A DNA stretch of 64,000 nucleotides from Saccharothrix syringae (GTDB lineage: Bacteria > Actinomycetota > Actinomycetes > Mycobacteriales > Pseudonocardiaceae): NCBI RefSeq assembly GCF_009498035.1, contig NZ_CP034550.1:2604001-2668000 (forward strand), read 5' to 3'. The notes under the pieces were generated by a model. That model was not told the origin of the DNA and searched no databases. It saw only the letters and a program-made list of their open reading frames with translations. The position numbers were made by a program, and so were the translations under genes. Positions within the stretch are counted from its first letter, which is position 1. Each line of letters begins with the position of its first letter. Shown piece after piece: positions 17,812 through 28,083 of the stretch.

Positions 17812-19470
17812 ATGGCGAGTGAACCGTTGGTGGTGGGTGTCGACTTCGGCACGTTGTCCGGCCGCGCCGTCGTGGTGCGGGTGCGCGACGGCGCCGAGCT
17901 GGGCACGGCGGTGCACGAATACCGGCACGGCGTGCTGGACCGGGCGCTGCCCGACGGCCGCCCGCTGCCCCCCGACTGGGCCCTCCAGGTCCCGCAGGAC
18001 TACGTCGACGTCCTGAAGAACGCCGTGCCCGCCGCCGTCGCCGCGGCCGGCGCGGACCCGGCGGACGTGATCGGCATCGGCACGGACTTCACCGCGTGCA
18101 CGATGGTCCCGGTCAAGGCCGACGGCACGCCCCTGAACGAGCTGCCGGAGTTCGCCGGCGAGCCGCACGCCTACGTCAAGCTGTGGAAGCACCACGCCGC
18201 GCAGGGCCAGGCCGACCGGATCAACGCCCTGGCCGAGCGGCGCGGCGAGTCCTGGCTGCCCCGCTACGGCGGCCTGATCTCCTCGGAGTGGGAGTTCGCC
18301 AAGGGCCTCCAGCTGCTGGAGGAGGCGCCCGCGGTCTACGCGGCGATGGACCACTGGGTCGAGGCCGCCGACTGGATCGTCTGGCAGCTGAGCGGCACCT
18401 ACTCCCGCAACGCCTGCACCGCCGGTTACAAGGGCATCTACCAGGACGGCTACCCGTCGCCGGAGTTCCTGAAGGAGCTCAACCCCGACTTCGCGGGCTT
18501 CGTCGCCGACAAGCTGGACCACCCGCTGGGCCGGCTGGGTGACAAGGCCGGGACGCTCACCGCCGAGGCCGCCGCCTGGACCGGCCTGCCCGAGGGCATC
18601 GCGGTGGCCGTGGGCAACGTCGACGCGCACGTCACCGCCCCGGCCGCGCGGGCCGTCGAGCCCGGCCAGATGGTCGCGATCATGGGCACCTCCACCTGCC
18701 ACGTGATGAACGGCGACGTGCTGCGCGAGGTGCCCGGCATGTGCGGCGTCGTGGAGGGCGGCATCGTCCCCGGCCTGTGGGGCTACGAGTCGGGCCAGAG
18801 CGGGGTCGGTGACATCTTCGCCTGGTTCGTCGACCACGGCGTGCCGCCCGAGTACCACGAGCGGGCGCGCGAGCGGGGCATCTCGGTGCACGAGCTGCTC
18901 ACCGAGCTGGCCGCCGAGCAGCGCATCGGCGAGCACGGCCTGATCGCCCTCGACTGGCACAGCGGCAACCGGTCGGTGCTGGTCGACCACGAGCTGTCCG
19001 GCCTGGTCATCGGCCAGACCCTGGCCACCCGCGCCGAGGACACCTACCGGGCCCTGCTGGAGGCGACCGCCTACGGCACCCGGGTGATCATCGACTCCTA
19101 CACCGACGCGGGCGTCCCGGTCACCGAGCTGGTCATCGCGGGCGGCCTGGTCAAGAACGCGCTGCTGATGCAGATCTACGCCGACGTGCTGGACATGCCC
19201 CTGTCGGTGATCGGCTCCGAGCAGGGGCCCGCGCTCGGGTCGGCCATGCACGCCGCGGTCGCCGCGGGCGCGTACCCGGACATCCGCGCCGCCGCCGGGG
19301 CCATGGGTTCGGTCGAGCGGGGCGTCTACCAGCCGATCCCGGGCAACGTCGAGGTCTACGAGCGGCTGTTCGTCGAGTACCAGGAGCTGCACGACCACTT
19401 CGGGCGCGGCGCCAACGAGGTCATGCACCGGCTCAAGGCGCTGCGCCGCGCCGCCAAGGGGGAGAAGTAG
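17812..19470 (+). CDS. araB: L-ribulokinase
   Basis: This is a 552-residue FGGY-family kinase that phosphorylates L-ribulose to L-ribulose 5-phosphate in the cytoplasm. Visible marks are the N-terminal [14 protein letters not shown] phosphate loop, [11 protein letters not shown], the middle [10 protein letters not shown] and MGTSTCHV, and the C-terminal [18 protein letters not shown]. Length is close to the 566 residues of the E. coli enzyme. It is the first gene of a six-gene run (araB, araD, araA, binding protein, ATPase, permease). Its TAG is directly followed by the araD ATG with no gap. The leaderless start at 17812 is supported by promoter spacing. Confidence 0.95.
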   Translation: MASEPLVVGVDFGTLSGRAVVVRVRDGAELGTAVHEYRHGVLDRALPDGRPLPPDWALQVPQDYVDVLKNAVPAAVAAAGADPADVIGIGTDFTACTMVPVKADGTPLNELPEFAGEPHAYVKLWKHHAAQGQADRINALAERRGESWLPRYGGLISSEWEFAKGLQLLEEAPAVYAAMDHWVEAADWIVWQLSGTYSRNACTAGYKGIYQDGYPSPEFLKELNPDFAGFVADKLDHPLGRLGDKAGTLTAEAAAWTGLPEGIAVAVGNVDAHVTAPAARAVEPGQMVAIMGTSTCHVMNGDVLREVPGMCGVVEGGIVPGLWGYESGQSGVGDIFAWFVDHGVPPEYHERARERGISVHELLTELAAEQRIGEHGLIALDWHSGNRSVLVDHELSGLVIGQTLATRAEDTYRALLEATAYGTRVIIDSYTDAGVPVTELVIAGGLVKNALLMQIYADVLDMPLSVIGSEQGPALGSAMHAAVAAGAYPDIRAAAGAMGSVERGVYQPIPGNVEVYERLFVEYQELHDHFGRGANEVMHRLKALRRAAKGEK

Positions 19471-20124
19471 ATGTCGGTCCTGGAGGACCTGCGCCGCACG
19501 GTCGCCGACCTGCACCGCGAGCTGACCCGCTACGAGCTGGTGATCTGGACGGCGGGCAACGTCTCGGCGCGCGTGCCGGGGCGGGACCTGATGGTCATCA
19601 AGCCGTCCGGGGTGTCCTACGACGAGCTGGGGCCCGAGGCGATGGTCGTCACCGACCTGCACGGCAACCTCGTCGAGGGCGACCTGGCGCCGTCCTCGGA
19701 CACCGCCGCGCACGCCTACGTGTACCGGCACATGCCCGAGGTGGGCGGCGTGGTGCACACGCACTCGCCCTACGCCACCGCGTGGGCGGCCCGGGGCGAG
19801 CCGATCCCCTGCGTGCTCACCATGATCGCCGACGAGTTCGGCGGCGACATCCCGGTGGGCCCGTTCGCGCTCATCGGCGACGACTCGATCGGCCGCGGCA
19901 TCGTGGAGACGCTGCGGGCCGGCCGGTCGCCGGCCGTGCTGATGCGCAACCACGGCCCGTTCACCGTCGGCAAGGACGCCCGCGCGGCGGTGAAGGCGGC
20001 GGTGATGCTGGAGGACGTGGCGCGCACCGTGCACTTCGCCCGCCAGCTCGGCACGCCCCACCCGATCGAGCAGCACCACATCGACAGCCTCTACGCGCGC
20101 TACCAGAACGTCTACGGGCAATGA
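19471..20124 (+). CDS. araD: L-ribulose-5-phosphate 4-epimerase
   Basis: This is a 217-residue class II aldolase-family enzyme that converts L-ribulose 5-phosphate to D-xylulose 5-phosphate, which feeds the pentose phosphate pathway. Motifs include [32 protein letters not shown], the zinc-binding [10 protein letters not shown] and the C-terminal HFARQLG with [10 protein letters not shown]. Length fits the family (231 in E. coli). The ATG directly abuts the araB stop; the ribosome site AAGGGGGAG is inside the end of araB. Confidence 0.95.
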   Translation: MSVLEDLRRTVADLHRELTRYELVIWTAGNVSARVPGRDLMVIKPSGVSYDELGPEAMVVTDLHGNLVEGDLAPSSDTAAHAYVYRHMPEVGGVVHTHSPYATAWAARGEPIPCVLTMIADEFGGDIPVGPFALIGDDSIGRGIVETLRAGRSPAVLMRNHGPFTVGKDARAAVKAAVMLEDVARTVHFARQLGTPHPIEQHHIDSLYARYQNVYGQ

Positions 20125-20144
20125 GCCCACGAGGGGAGCCCCGC

Positions 20145-21653
20145 ATGTCCTCTGCTGCGAAGCCGCAGGTCTGGTTCCTCACCGGGAGCCAGCACCTCTA
20201 CGGCCCGGACACGCTCGAACAGGTCGCCCAGCAGTCGCAGCAGATCCAGCGGATGCTCACGGGGTCGGGGCGGATCTCCGCCGAGCTGGTGTGGAAGCCG
20301 GTGCTGACCGACACCGCGGCGATCCGCGACGTGATGACGGCGGCCAACAGCGACCCCAGCTGCATCGGCGTCATCGCGTGGATGCACACGTTCTCGCCCG
20401 CCAAGATGTGGATCACCGGGCTGGACGTGCTGCGCAAGCCGCTGCTGCACCTGCACACGCAGCTGAACGAGGCGCTGCCGTGGGCCACCATCGACATGGA
20501 CTTCATGAACCTCAACCAGGCCGCGCACGGCGACCGGGAGTTCGGGTTCATCCAGACCAGGATCGGCGTGCCGCGCAAGACCGTGGCCGGCCACGCGAGC
20601 GACCCGCGGCTGGCCGAGCGGATCGACGGCTGGGTCCGCGCGGCCACCGGTCACCACCACCTGAACGGGTTGAAGCTGGCCCGGTTCGGCGACAACATGC
20701 GGGGCGTCGCGGTCACCGAGGGCGACAAGGTCGAGGCGGAGCTGCGCTTCGGCGTCAGCGTCAACACCTACGGGGTCAACGACCTGGTCGAGGTCGTGGA
20801 CGCGGTGGCCGACGCCGAGATCGACCTGCTGGTCACCGAGTACGCCGACACCTACCGGCTCGCGCCCGAGCTGGCCAAGGACGGCGCGCGGCACGACTCG
20901 CTGCGCTACGCCGCCCGCATCGAGGCCGGCCTGCGCCGGTTCCTCACCGACGGCGGCTTCGGCGCGTTCACCACGAACTTCGAGGACCTGGGCGGGCTGC
21001 GGCAGCTGCCCGGCCTGGCCGTGCAGCGGCTGATGGCCGACGGCTACGGCTTCGGCGGCGAGGGCGACTGGAAGACCTCGGCGCTGCTGGCCGCGGTCAA
21101 GGCGATGGGCGCGGGCACCGGCCGCGGCACCTCGTTCATGGAGGACTACACCTACCACTTCGGCCCCGGCGAGCCGAAGATCCTGGGCGCGCACATGCTG
21201 GAGGTGTGCCCGACCATCGCGGCCGACCGGCCGTCGTGCGAGGTGCACCCGCTGGGCATCGGCGGCCGGGAGGACCCGGTGCGGCTGGTGTTCGACGCCG
21301 CCGCCGGCCCCGCCGTGGTGGTCGGCCTGGCCGACCTGGGCGAGCGGTTCCGGCTGGTGGCCAACGAGGTCGAGGTCGTGCCGCCGGACGAGCCCCTGCC
21401 GAACCTGCCGGTGGCGCGCGCGGTGTGGAAGCCCGCGCCGTCGCTGTCGACCTCCGCGGAGTCGTGGCTGACCGCGGGCGGCCCGCACCACACCGTCATG
21501 ACCCAGGCCGTGGGCGCCGAGGTCCTGCACGACTTCGCGCAGATGGTGCACACCGAGCTGGTGGTCATCGACGGCGACACGACCACCGCGTCGTTCGCCG
21601 ACCGCCTGCGCTGGAACCAGGCGTACTTCCGACTCGCGCAGGGCCTGCGCTAG
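20145..21653 (+). CDS. araA: L-arabinose isomerase
   Basis: This is a 502-residue isomerase that converts L-arabinose to L-ribulose. Family motifs include [53 protein letters not shown], the metal-binding Glu in TNFEDLGGL and [14 protein letters not shown], and the C-terminal LDxxD-like substrate end. Length matches the E. coli protein (500). The ATG at 20145 follows GAGGGGAG by six bases and lies 20 bases after araD. Longer upstream in-frame reading would overlap araD and is rejected. Confidence 0.96.
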   Translation: MSSAAKPQVWFLTGSQHLYGPDTLEQVAQQSQQIQRMLTGSGRISAELVWKPVLTDTAAIRDVMTAANSDPSCIGVIAWMHTFSPAKMWITGLDVLRKPLLHLHTQLNEALPWATIDMDFMNLNQAAHGDREFGFIQTRIGVPRKTVAGHASDPRLAERIDGWVRAATGHHHLNGLKLARFGDNMRGVAVTEGDKVEAELRFGVSVNTYGVNDLVEVVDAVADAEIDLLVTEYADTYRLAPELAKDGARHDSLRYAARIEAGLRRFLTDGGFGAFTTNFEDLGGLRQLPGLAVQRLMADGYGFGGEGDWKTSALLAAVKAMGAGTGRGTSFMEDYTYHFGPGEPKILGAHMLEVCPTIAADRPSCEVHPLGIGGREDPVRLVFDAAAGPAVVVGLADLGERFRLVANEVEVVPPDEPLPNLPVARAVWKPAPSLSTSAESWLTAGGPHHTVMTQAVGAEVLHDFAQMVHTELVVIDGDTTTASFADRLRWNQAYFRLAQGLR

Positions 21654-21682
21654 CAGCACCACCCTAGGGAGAGAGAGAAACA

Positions 21683-22795
21683 ATGAGGTTTCCGCGGATC
21701 GCCGCCATCGCCGCGGCCGGACTGGTCCTGGCCGCGTGCGGGTCGACGGAGAAGACCGGCGACCAGCAGAGCGGTGAGGCCGGGGGCGCGCTGGTCGGCG
21801 TGACCATGCCGACCCGCTCGTCGGAGCGCTGGATCCACGACGGCGACAACATCAAGAAGGCGCTGGAGGCCAAGGGCTACCAGGTCGACCTGCAGTACGC
21901 CGAGAACGACATCCCGACGCAGGCCAACCAGATCGAGAACCAGATCACCAAGAACGCCAAGCTGCTGATCATCGCCTCGATCGACGGCACCGCGCTGACC
22001 GGCCAGCTCCAGCAGGCCGCCGACGCGAAGATCCCGGTCATCTCCTACGACCGGCTCATCCGCAAGAGCCCGAACGTGGACTACTACGCCACCTTCGACA
22101 ACTTCAAGGTCGGCGTGCAGCAGGCCACCTCGCTGCTGACCGGTCTGAAGGTCATCAACGCCGACGGCAGCCCCGGCACCGCCACCGGCCCGCTCAACGT
22201 CGAGCTGTTCGCCGGCTCGCCGGACGACAACAACGCCACGTTCTTCTTCAACGGCGCGATGTCGGTGCTCCAGCCGTACATCGACAAGGGCACGCTGGTG
22301 GTCAAGAGCGGCCAGACCGACTTCAAGACCGTGTCGATCCTGCGGTGGGACCCGGCGACCGCGCAGCGGCGCATGGAGGACATCCTCACCTCCACCTACC
22401 AGGGCGGCGCCCAGGTCAACGGCGTGCTCTCGCCCTACGACGGCCTGTCCATCGGCATCCTGTCCGCGCTCAAGAGCAACGGCTACGGCACCGCCGGCTC
22501 GCCCTACCCGGTCGTGACCGGCCAGGACGCCGAGGTCGCCTCGGTCAAGTCGATCATCGCGGGCGAGCAGTACTCGACCATCCAGAAGGACACCCGCGAG
22601 CTGGCCGCGGTGACCGTGGACATGGCCGACGCCGTGCTCAAGGGCAACAAGCCGCAGGTCAACAACGAGAAGGACTACGACAACGGTGTCAAGGTCGTCC
22701 CCGCGTACCTGCTGGAGCCGGTCATCGTGGGCAAGGACAACTACAAGAAGGTCCTGGTCGACTCGGGCTACTACACCGAAGACCAGCTGAGGTAG
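21683..22795 (+). CDS. chvE: Multiple-sugar ABC transporter binding lipoprotein (ChvE type)
   Basis: This is a 370-residue binding lipoprotein with lipobox LAAC at about residue 19. The body belongs to the ChvE/Peripla_BP_4 group: [47 protein letters not shown] and [12 protein letters not shown] are typical of ChvE, which binds L-arabinose, D-galactose and other aldoses. It is 29 bases after araA with a long purine ribosome site (AGGGAGAGAGAG), so it is in the ara operon. It differs clearly from the YtfQ-type protein at 8488-9468. Confidence 0.92.
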   Translation: MRFPRIAAIAAAGLVLAACGSTEKTGDQQSGEAGGALVGVTMPTRSSERWIHDGDNIKKALEAKGYQVDLQYAENDIPTQANQIENQITKNAKLLIIASIDGTALTGQLQQAADAKIPVISYDRLIRKSPNVDYYATFDNFKVGVQQATSLLTGLKVINADGSPGTATGPLNVELFAGSPDDNNATFFFNGAMSVLQPYIDKGTLVVKSGQTDFKTVSILRWDPATAQRRMEDILTSTYQGGAQVNGVLSPYDGLSIGILSALKSNGYGTAGSPYPVVTGQDAEVASVKSIIAGEQYSTIQKDTRELAAVTVDMADAVLKGNKPQVNNEKDYDNGVKVVPAYLLEPVIVGKDNYKKVLVDSGYYTEDQLR

Positions 22796-22802
22796 CAGGG
22801 GC

Positions 22803-24329
22803 ATGTCCGACGACATCCTGGTGATGCGCGGCATCACCAAGCGGTTCGCCGGGGTCACCGCGCTGCACGGCGTCTCGCTCGCCGTGCGGCGCGGTGAGAT
22901 CCACGCGATCTGCGGTGAGAACGGCGCGGGCAAGTCCACGCTGATGAAGGTGCTCTCCGGCGTGCACCCGCACGGCTCGTACGAGGGCGAGATCGTCTTC
23001 GAGGGCGAGCCCTGCGAGTTCGCCGGCGTGCGCGACAGCGAGCGGCGCGGCATCGTGATCATCCACCAGGAGCTGGCGCTGTGCGGTCAGCTGTCCATCG
23101 CGGAGAACCTGTTCCTGGGCAACGAGCGGGCCCGGCGCGGGTTCATCGACTGGAACCGCACCAACCACGCGGCGGGCGAGCTGCTCGCCCGCGTGGGCCT
23201 GCGGGAGAACCCGACCACGCCGGTGCACGACCTGGGCGTGGGCAAGCAGCAGCTGGTGGAGATCGCCAAGGCGCTGGCCAAGGACGTCCGGCTGCTGATC
23301 CTGGACGAGCCGACCGCGGCGCTCAACGACGACGACTCCGCGCACCTGCTCGACCTGCTGGAGGGCCTGCGCGACGAGGGCGTCACCTCGGTGATCATCT
23401 CGCACAAGCTCAACGAGGTGAAGCGGATCGCCGACAGCATCACCATCCTGCGCGACGGCCGCACCATCGAGACGCTGCCCGCCGGTGACGTGAGCGAGGA
23501 GCGGATCATCTCCGGCATGGTCGGCCGCGACCTGGAGCACCGGTTCCCGCCGCGCACGCCGAAGGTCGGCGAGGAGGTGCTGCGGATCGAGGACTGGACC
23601 GTGCACAGCCCGTCGCAGCCGGACCGCGTGGTGGTGGACCGGGCCAACCTGGTGCTGCGGCGCGGCGAGATCGTGGGCCTGGCGGGCCTGATGGGCGCGG
23701 GCCGCACCGAGCTGGCGATGAGCGTGTTCGGCCGCACCTACGGCGTGGGCGTGTCCGGGCGGGTGCTCAAGGACGGGCGCGAGATCGACACCCGGTCCGT
23801 CCGCAAGGCCATCCGCAACGGCATCGCCTACGTCAGCGAGGACCGCAAGCGCTACGGCCTCAACCTCATCGAGGACGTCAAGCGCAACGTGTCCGCGGCC
23901 GGGCTGGGCAAGCTCGCCCCGCGCGGCTGGGTGGACGAGAACGAGGAGTTCTCCGTCGCCGAGCGGTTCCGGCGGTCGATGAACATCAAGACCCCCGGCG
24001 TCGGCACCCAGGTCGGCACGCTGTCCGGCGGCAACCAGCAGAAGGTCGTGCTGGCCAAGTGGATGTTCACCGACCCGGACGTGCTCATCCTCGACGAGCC
24101 CACGCGCGGCATCGACGTGGGCGCCAAGTACGAGATCTACTCGATCATCAACGAGCTGGCCGACCAGGGTCGGGCCGTGCTCGTCATCTCCTCGGAGCTG
24201 CCGGAGCTGCTGGGCCTGTGCGACCGCGTGTACGCGCTGTCGGAGGGCCGGATCACCGGTGAGCTGAGCCGGGAAGAGGCCAGCCAGGAACGCCTGATGC
24301 ACCACATGACCCAGGGACAGACCTCATGA
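22803..24329 (+). CDS. gguA: Multiple-sugar ABC transporter ATPase, two NBDs (GguA/MmsA type)
   Basis: This is a 508-residue double ATPase. NBD1 has Walker [10 protein letters not shown] and Walker [16 protein letters not shown]2 has [34 protein letters not shown] and [13 protein letters not shown]. The closest known type is GguA/MmsA, which partners ChvE and GguB. It starts seven bases after the binding-protein stop and overlaps the permease start by four bases, so the three importer genes are translationally linked. Confidence 0.93.
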   Translation: MSDDILVMRGITKRFAGVTALHGVSLAVRRGEIHAICGENGAGKSTLMKVLSGVHPHGSYEGEIVFEGEPCEFAGVRDSERRGIVIIHQELALCGQLSIAENLFLGNERARRGFIDWNRTNHAAGELLARVGLRENPTTPVHDLGVGKQQLVEIAKALAKDVRLLILDEPTAALNDDDSAHLLDLLEGLRDEGVTSVIISHKLNEVKRIADSITILRDGRTIETLPAGDVSEERIISGMVGRDLEHRFPPRTPKVGEEVLRIEDWTVHSPSQPDRVVVDRANLVLRRGEIVGLAGLMGAGRTELAMSVFGRTYGVGVSGRVLKDGREIDTRSVRKAIRNGIAYVSEDRKRYGLNLIEDVKRNVSAAGLGKLAPRGWVDENEEFSVAERFRRSMNIKTPGVGTQVGTLSGGNQQKVVLAKWMFTDPDVLILDEPTRGIDVGAKYEIYSIINELADQGRAVLVISSELPELLGLCDRVYALSEGRITGELSREEASQERLMHHMTQGQTS

Positions 24330-25540
24330 CCACGAAGACCGCGCCGCCCCCGGTGAAGGCGCAGGCCGGGCCGCAGCGCCGGTTCACCATCAACATCCGG
24401 CAGTCCGGCATCTACGTGGCGTTCGCGTTCATCGTGGCGCTGTTCGCGGTGCTGACCGACGGCCAGCTGCTGCAGCCGCAGAACATCTCCAACATCATCG
24501 TCCAGAACTCCTACGTGCTGATCCTGGCCATCGGCATGATCCTGGTGATCATCGGCGGGCACATCGACCTGTCCGCCGGGTCGGTGGTGGCGCTGACCGG
24601 CGCGATCTGCGCGGTGCTGACCGTGCAGGCCGGCGTGCCGTGGTGGCTGGCCGTGGTGATCACGCTGGTCGCGGGCGCGGTGATCGGCGCGGCGCAGGGC
24701 TACTGGATCGCGTTCTTCGGCATCCCGGCGTTCATCGTGACGCTGGCGGGCATGCTGGTGTTCCGCGCGCTGACCCTGACCGTGCTGGGCAACCAGGGCA
24801 TCGGCCCGTTCCCGAACCCGATCCGCACCCTGGCCAACGGCTTCACCGCCGGCTACCTGGGCAACGTCGGCCTCGGCCCGCTGGGCGGCGCCGACCTGGT
24901 CAGCCTGCTCGTGGGCGTCGCGGTGGTGGCCGGGCTCGCGTTCGCGCAGTGGCGCAAGCGCAAGGCCCGACTGGGTTACGGCCAGGTCGTGGACCCGTTC
25001 CCGGTGTTCGTGCTCAAGATCGTCCTGGCGGCCGCGGTCGTGCTGGCCGTGGTGGTGCAGCTGGCCCGGTTCCGCAACCTGCCGTGGGTGCTGGTGCTGC
25101 TCGCGGTGCTGGTGCTGGGCTACTCGGTGATGGCCGACCGGTCGGTGTTCGGCCGGCACATCTACGCCATCGGCGGCAACCTCCAGGCGGCGACCCTGTC
25201 CGGCGTGAAGGTCAAGCAGGTGACCTTCTGGATCTTCGTCAACATGGGCGTGCTGTCCGCGCTGGCCGGCGTCATCTTCGCGGGCCGGCTCAACCAGGCC
25301 GGCCCGACCGCGGGCACCTCGTTCGAGCTGGACGCGATCGCGGCGGCGTTCATCGGCGGCGCGGCCGTGCAGGGCGGCGTGGGCAAGGTGGTCGGCGCGA
25401 TCACCGGCGGCCTGATCATGGGCGTCATCAACAACGGCATGTCGCTGATCGGCGCGCCCAGCGAGCGGGTGATGCTGGTCAAGGGCCTGGTGCTGCTCGC
25501 GGCCGTGGCCTACGACGTGTGGACCAAGCGCCGCTCCTGA
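24326..25540 (+). CDS. gguB: Multiple-sugar ABC transporter permease (GguB/MmsB type)
   Basis: This is a 404-residue permease with about ten to eleven membrane helices and the signature [19 protein letters not shown]. Unlike the YtfT/YjfF pair it acts as a homodimer in known systems, which fits the presence of only one permease gene here. The insert around residues 195-255 (long linker with [10 protein letters not shown] and a further helix) is typical of GguB. The ATG overlaps the ATPase stop as ATGA. It ends the ara operon; a terminator follows. Confidence 0.92.
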   Translation: MTTKTAPPPVKAQAGPQRRFTINIRQSGIYVAFAFIVALFAVLTDGQLLQPQNISNIIVQNSYVLILAIGMILVIIGGHIDLSAGSVVALTGAICAVLTVQAGVPWWLAVVITLVAGAVIGAAQGYWIAFFGIPAFIVTLAGMLVFRALTLTVLGNQGIGPFPNPIRTLANGFTAGYLGNVGLGPLGGADLVSLLVGVAVVAGLAFAQWRKRKARLGYGQVVDPFPVFVLKIVLAAAVVLAVVVQLARFRNLPWVLVLLAVLVLGYSVMADRSVFGRHIYAIGGNLQAATLSGVKVKQVTFWIFVNMGVLSALAGVIFAGRLNQAGPTAGTSFELDAIAAAFIGGAAVQGGVGKVVGAITGGLIMGVINNGMSLIGAPSERVMLVKGLVLLAAVAYDVWTKRRS

Positions 25541-25545
25541 CCGGG

Positions 25546-25582
25546 GGTGCGCCGTCGGGGGCCCGGCCCTTGACGGCGCACC
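25546..25582 (+). terminator. Terminator of the ara operon
   Basis: GGTGCGCCGTC (25546-25556) pairs perfectly with GACGGCGCACC (25572-25582) around a 15-base loop, starting six bases after the permease stop. The right arm overlaps the TTGACG -35 candidate (25570-25575) of the next gene. Confidence 0.8.
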
Positions 25583-25598
25583 GCCGTTCCGATTCACT

Positions 25599-25614
25599 CT
25601 GGGAACGCTCCCAG
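25599..25614. promoter_or_regulatory. CebR/CelR-like operator CTGGGAACGCTCCCAG
   Basis: The core TGGGAACGCTCCCA matches 13 of 14 bases of the TGGGAGCGCTCCCA site known for CelR and CebR, the LacI-family regulators of cellulose and cellobiose genes in actinomycetes. It lies just after a TTGACG-type promoter candidate (25570) and before the beta-helix gene. A closely similar site precedes the arabinanase (34403-34416). Confidence 0.65.
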
Positions 25615-25724
25615 CCAGAACCGGCCGGCGAGCCGCACCAACTCCGGCGGCGGCCCCCCGTCCCCCGGTGGACCGCCGCCACTCCCGCGAAGACCGGAAC
25701 CCGCAGGACATCCGCCGCCATGGA

Positions 25725-25738
25725 GGAAAGCGCTTACC
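25725..25738. promoter_or_regulatory. Second LacI-type operator GGAAAGCGCTTACC
   Basis: This near-palindrome has a perfect AAGCGCTT core and 12 of 14 symmetric positions. It lies 22 bases before the ATG of the beta-helix gene, in the 5' leader. It differs from both the CebR-like and arabinose-type sites, so a third regulator or a looping arrangement may be involved. Confidence 0.4.
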
Positions 25739-25760
25739 AACTCGATCGGGAGACCAGCAG

Positions 25761-26885
25761 ATGAAAGCCCTACTCGCCGTGTCGGCGTTGACCGCGGCGT
25801 TGCTCCAGGTCGTCACCGCGCCCCAGGCCCAGGCGGCCTGCGGCGACGGCTCGTACCAGGCCGAGGTGACCGGGTCCGGCAGCAGCTTCACCGCCCGCCG
25901 GGGCGGCGGCACCGTCTACACCGGCAGCAGCCTGCGCGCCGCCCTGCAGGCCGCCAACGACAGCCTCACCGCGAACCGCACGTCCAAGGAGCGGATCGTC
26001 GTCCGGGCGTCCGGCTCCATCCCCGCGGGCGAGCGGTACTCGATGCGCAGCTACACCGCGATCGACGTCTGCGGCACCATCAACGTGTCCGGCTCCGGCT
26101 CGGGCGACTACGCCCCGGTCTACGCGCGCGGCGTCCGCGACATCGAGGTCCAGAACCTCACCCTCACGGGCACCCCGGTGTACGGCATCTTCATGCGCAA
26201 CGTCACCAACGTCGTCATCGGCAACGTGAACATGCGCCTGTCCAGCGGCCTGGGCGTGCGCATCGACAACCGCGGCGACACCAGCCAGTGGACCCGCAAC
26301 GTCCGCATCGACTACGCCTACGTGCAGGGCGCGAGCTCGCACGCCGTGGAGACCTACGGCGTGGACGGCCTGACCATCGGCACGGTCGTGGCCCGCGGCG
26401 TCGGCGAGTCGGGCCTGCTGCTCAACCAGACGATCAACGCCACGGTCGGCACCGTCGACGCCGACAACGCGGGCGCGGGCACCGGCTACGCCGCGTTCCG
26501 CACCGCCAACCGCAACGGCCGCATCGGCGACAGCTACCCGATCAACGTCCGGGTCGGCCAGGTCATCGCCCGCGGCGGCGGCCGGGGCATCTTCTGCGTC
26601 TCGGAGAGCGGCGGCCTCCAGGTCGACCGGGTCGACATCGCCAACACCGGGAGCAACTCGATCCTGATCGAGAACTGCTACAACGTGAACCTCGCCGCGC
26701 AGAGCGGCACCGTCACCGGTCCGGGTGACATCCGGCTCGCCGCGCGCACCGAGTTCCCGGTGACCCGGGACGTCGTCATCCAGAACCTGAGGGTGACGAA
26801 CTCGGCCATCCGCGAGAGCCCGTGCGGCACGAACACCACGTTCCGCAACAACACGCTGGTCAACAGCAGCCAGAGCATCTGCTGA
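25761..26885 (+). CDS. Secreted right-handed beta-helix protein, possible polysaccharide lyase
   Basis: This is a 374-residue exported protein. A signal peptide ends at AQAAC, and the rest is a run of beta-helix turns (repeats such as VQNLTLTG, NVVIGNVNMR, GLTIGTVVARG, NATVGTVDAD). Four Cys residues near both ends (CGDG, CGTI, the SPCGTN and SQSIC tail) suggest disulfides. The fold is shared by pectate lyases, polygalacturonases and related enzymes, but no diagnostic catalytic motif of pectate lyase was recognised. The CebR-like operator and neighbourhood support a role in plant polysaccharide breakdown. The ATG at 25761 has a weak GGGAGA site. Confidence 0.75.
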   Translation: MKALLAVSALTAALLQVVTAPQAQAACGDGSYQAEVTGSGSSFTARRGGGTVYTGSSLRAALQAANDSLTANRTSKERIVVRASGSIPAGERYSMRSYTAIDVCGTINVSGSGSGDYAPVYARGVRDIEVQNLTLTGTPVYGIFMRNVTNVVIGNVNMRLSSGLGVRIDNRGDTSQWTRNVRIDYAYVQGASSHAVETYGVDGLTIGTVVARGVGESGLLLNQTINATVGTVDADNAGAGTGYAAFRTANRNGRIGDSYPINVRVGQVIARGGGRGIFCVSESGGLQVDRVDIANTGSNSILIENCYNVNLAAQSGTVTGPGDIRLAARTEFPVTRDVVIQNLRVTNSAIRESPCGTNTTFRNNTLVNSSQSIC

Positions 26886-26895
26886 GACGCCCCGG

Positions 26896-26907
26896 CCGGA
26901 ACGTTCC
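26896..26907. promoter_or_regulatory. Palindrome CGGAACGTTCCG before the DeoR gene
   Basis: CGGAACGTTCCG is a perfect 12-base palindrome. It overlaps the place expected for the -35 of a promoter whose -10 is TAAGGT at 26927-26932. It could be the autoregulatory site of the DeoR-family gene, or part of a short terminator for the gene before. Confidence 0.4.
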
Positions 26908-26961
26908 GCCGCCCGCCCCCGGATCGGTAAGGTGCGGTGCCGGGGCGCGGGAGGTGGCGGG

Positions 26962-27747
26962 GTGAACCGTTACGACCGGTTGAACGCACTGCTGGAGCTG
27001 GTGGCCGAGCGCGGCCGCGTGGAGGTCGACGACATCGCCGAGGAGCTCGACGTCTCCGGCGCGACCATCCGCCGCGACCTCGACCACCTGGCGGAGCAGC
27101 AGCTGCTCACCCGGACCAGGGGCGGCGCGGTGGCCCACGCCGTCGCCTACGACCTGCCGGTGCGCTACCGCACCGTGCGCCGGGCGGGTGACAAGCAGCG
27201 CATCGGCCGCGCGGCCGCCGGGCTGGTCAGCCGCGGCGCCGTGGTCGGGGTGACCGGCGGCACGACCACCACCGAGGTGGCCCGGGCGCTGGCGACCAGC
27301 GCCGAGTTCGGCGGCGCGGAGGGTGACGGGCTGGTCACCGTGGTCACCAACGCGCTGAACATCGCCGGCGAGCTGGCCGTGCGGCCCCAGGTGAAGCTGG
27401 TGGTGACCGGCGGCGTGGCGCGGCCGCAGTCCTACGAGCTGGTGAGCCCGCTGGCGGGCCGGATCATCAACGCCCTGAGCCTCGACGTGGCCTTCCTGGG
27501 CGTGGACGCGATCGACCCCGACTCGGGCGCCCACGCGCACCACGAAGGTGAGGCCGAAGTCAACCGGATGCTCGCCGCCCGCGCCAGGCGGGTCGTCGTG
27601 GTGGCCGATTCCTCGAAGGTGGGCGCGCGGGCGTTCGCCGAGATCTGCCCGATCACCGACGTCCACGTGCTCGTCACCGACAGCGACGCCGACCCCGATG
27701 ACGTGCGGCGATTCCGCGAACGGGGGGTGGAGGTCAGGCAGGTCTGA
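26962..27747 (+). CDS. DeoR/GlpR-family transcriptional regulator
   Basis: This is a 261-residue repressor. An N-terminal winged helix (RYDRLNALLELVAERGRVEVDDIAEEL, DVSGATIRRDLDHL) is followed by the DeoR sensor domain with VGVTGGTTTTEVARAL, VVTNALNIAGEL, VVTGGVARPQSYEL and VVVADSSKVGARAF. Known relatives respond to sugar phosphates. It follows the beta-helix gene by 76 bases and is last before a long gap, so its target may be the ABC or ara genes nearby. The GTG start at 26962 follows GGGAGGTGG. Confidence 0.9.
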   Translation: MNRYDRLNALLELVAERGRVEVDDIAEELDVSGATIRRDLDHLAEQQLLTRTRGGAVAHAVAYDLPVRYRTVRRAGDKQRIGRAAAGLVSRGAVVGVTGGTTTTEVARALATSAEFGGAEGDGLVTVVTNALNIAGELAVRPQVKLVVTGGVARPQSYELVSPLAGRIINALSLDVAFLGVDAIDPDSGAHAHHEGEAEVNRMLAARARRVVVVADSSKVGARAFAEICPITDVHVLVTDSDADPDDVRRFRERGVEVRQV

Positions 27748-28029
27748 GGCGGTCCACTGTGGTGGTTCAGACGAGCGTTCCTCTAGATCGGCCGGCCCGG
27801 GTTGCGGTCCGGTCACGCCGTCCGGGGAAGTGCTTGACACCGCGCTGTGGCGCGAGACACAGTGACCGCCGTTCCGAAGCGGGTCGAACGCGGGGCGCCG
27901 GGGTCTGATGTGGACGACCGACGGCCCCGGCGGGGACGACGTGGACGACTGGGGGCGGGAGAACACGTCTTGGCGGAGGACCACCGAGGACCTGACCGCG
28001 AGCCGGGAGACAGCTGCGCGGTCCGCAAG
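27748..28029. other. Gene-free gap with an orphan promoter-like element
   Basis: No convincing gene is seen here. TTGACA at 27834-27839 and CACAGT at 27858-27863 (18-base spacer) form a respectable rightward promoter. The only open frame after it (27908 on) is antisense to the next gene for most of its length and looks random. The promoter could make a small RNA ending at the hairpin at 28030-28070. Confidence 0.35.
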
Positions 28030-28070
28030 GGCCGGCCGTCACGTGATGGGAGAGCCCGTGACGGCCGGCC
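28030..28070. terminator. Strong hairpin beyond the beta-propeller gene
   Basis: GGCCGGCCGTCACG (28030-28043) pairs perfectly over 14 bases with CGTGACGGCCGGCC (28057-28070). It lies 13 bases after the stop of the leftward gene and can stop transcripts from either side. Confidence 0.8.
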
Positions 28071-28083
28071 ACCGCGGCGCGGG

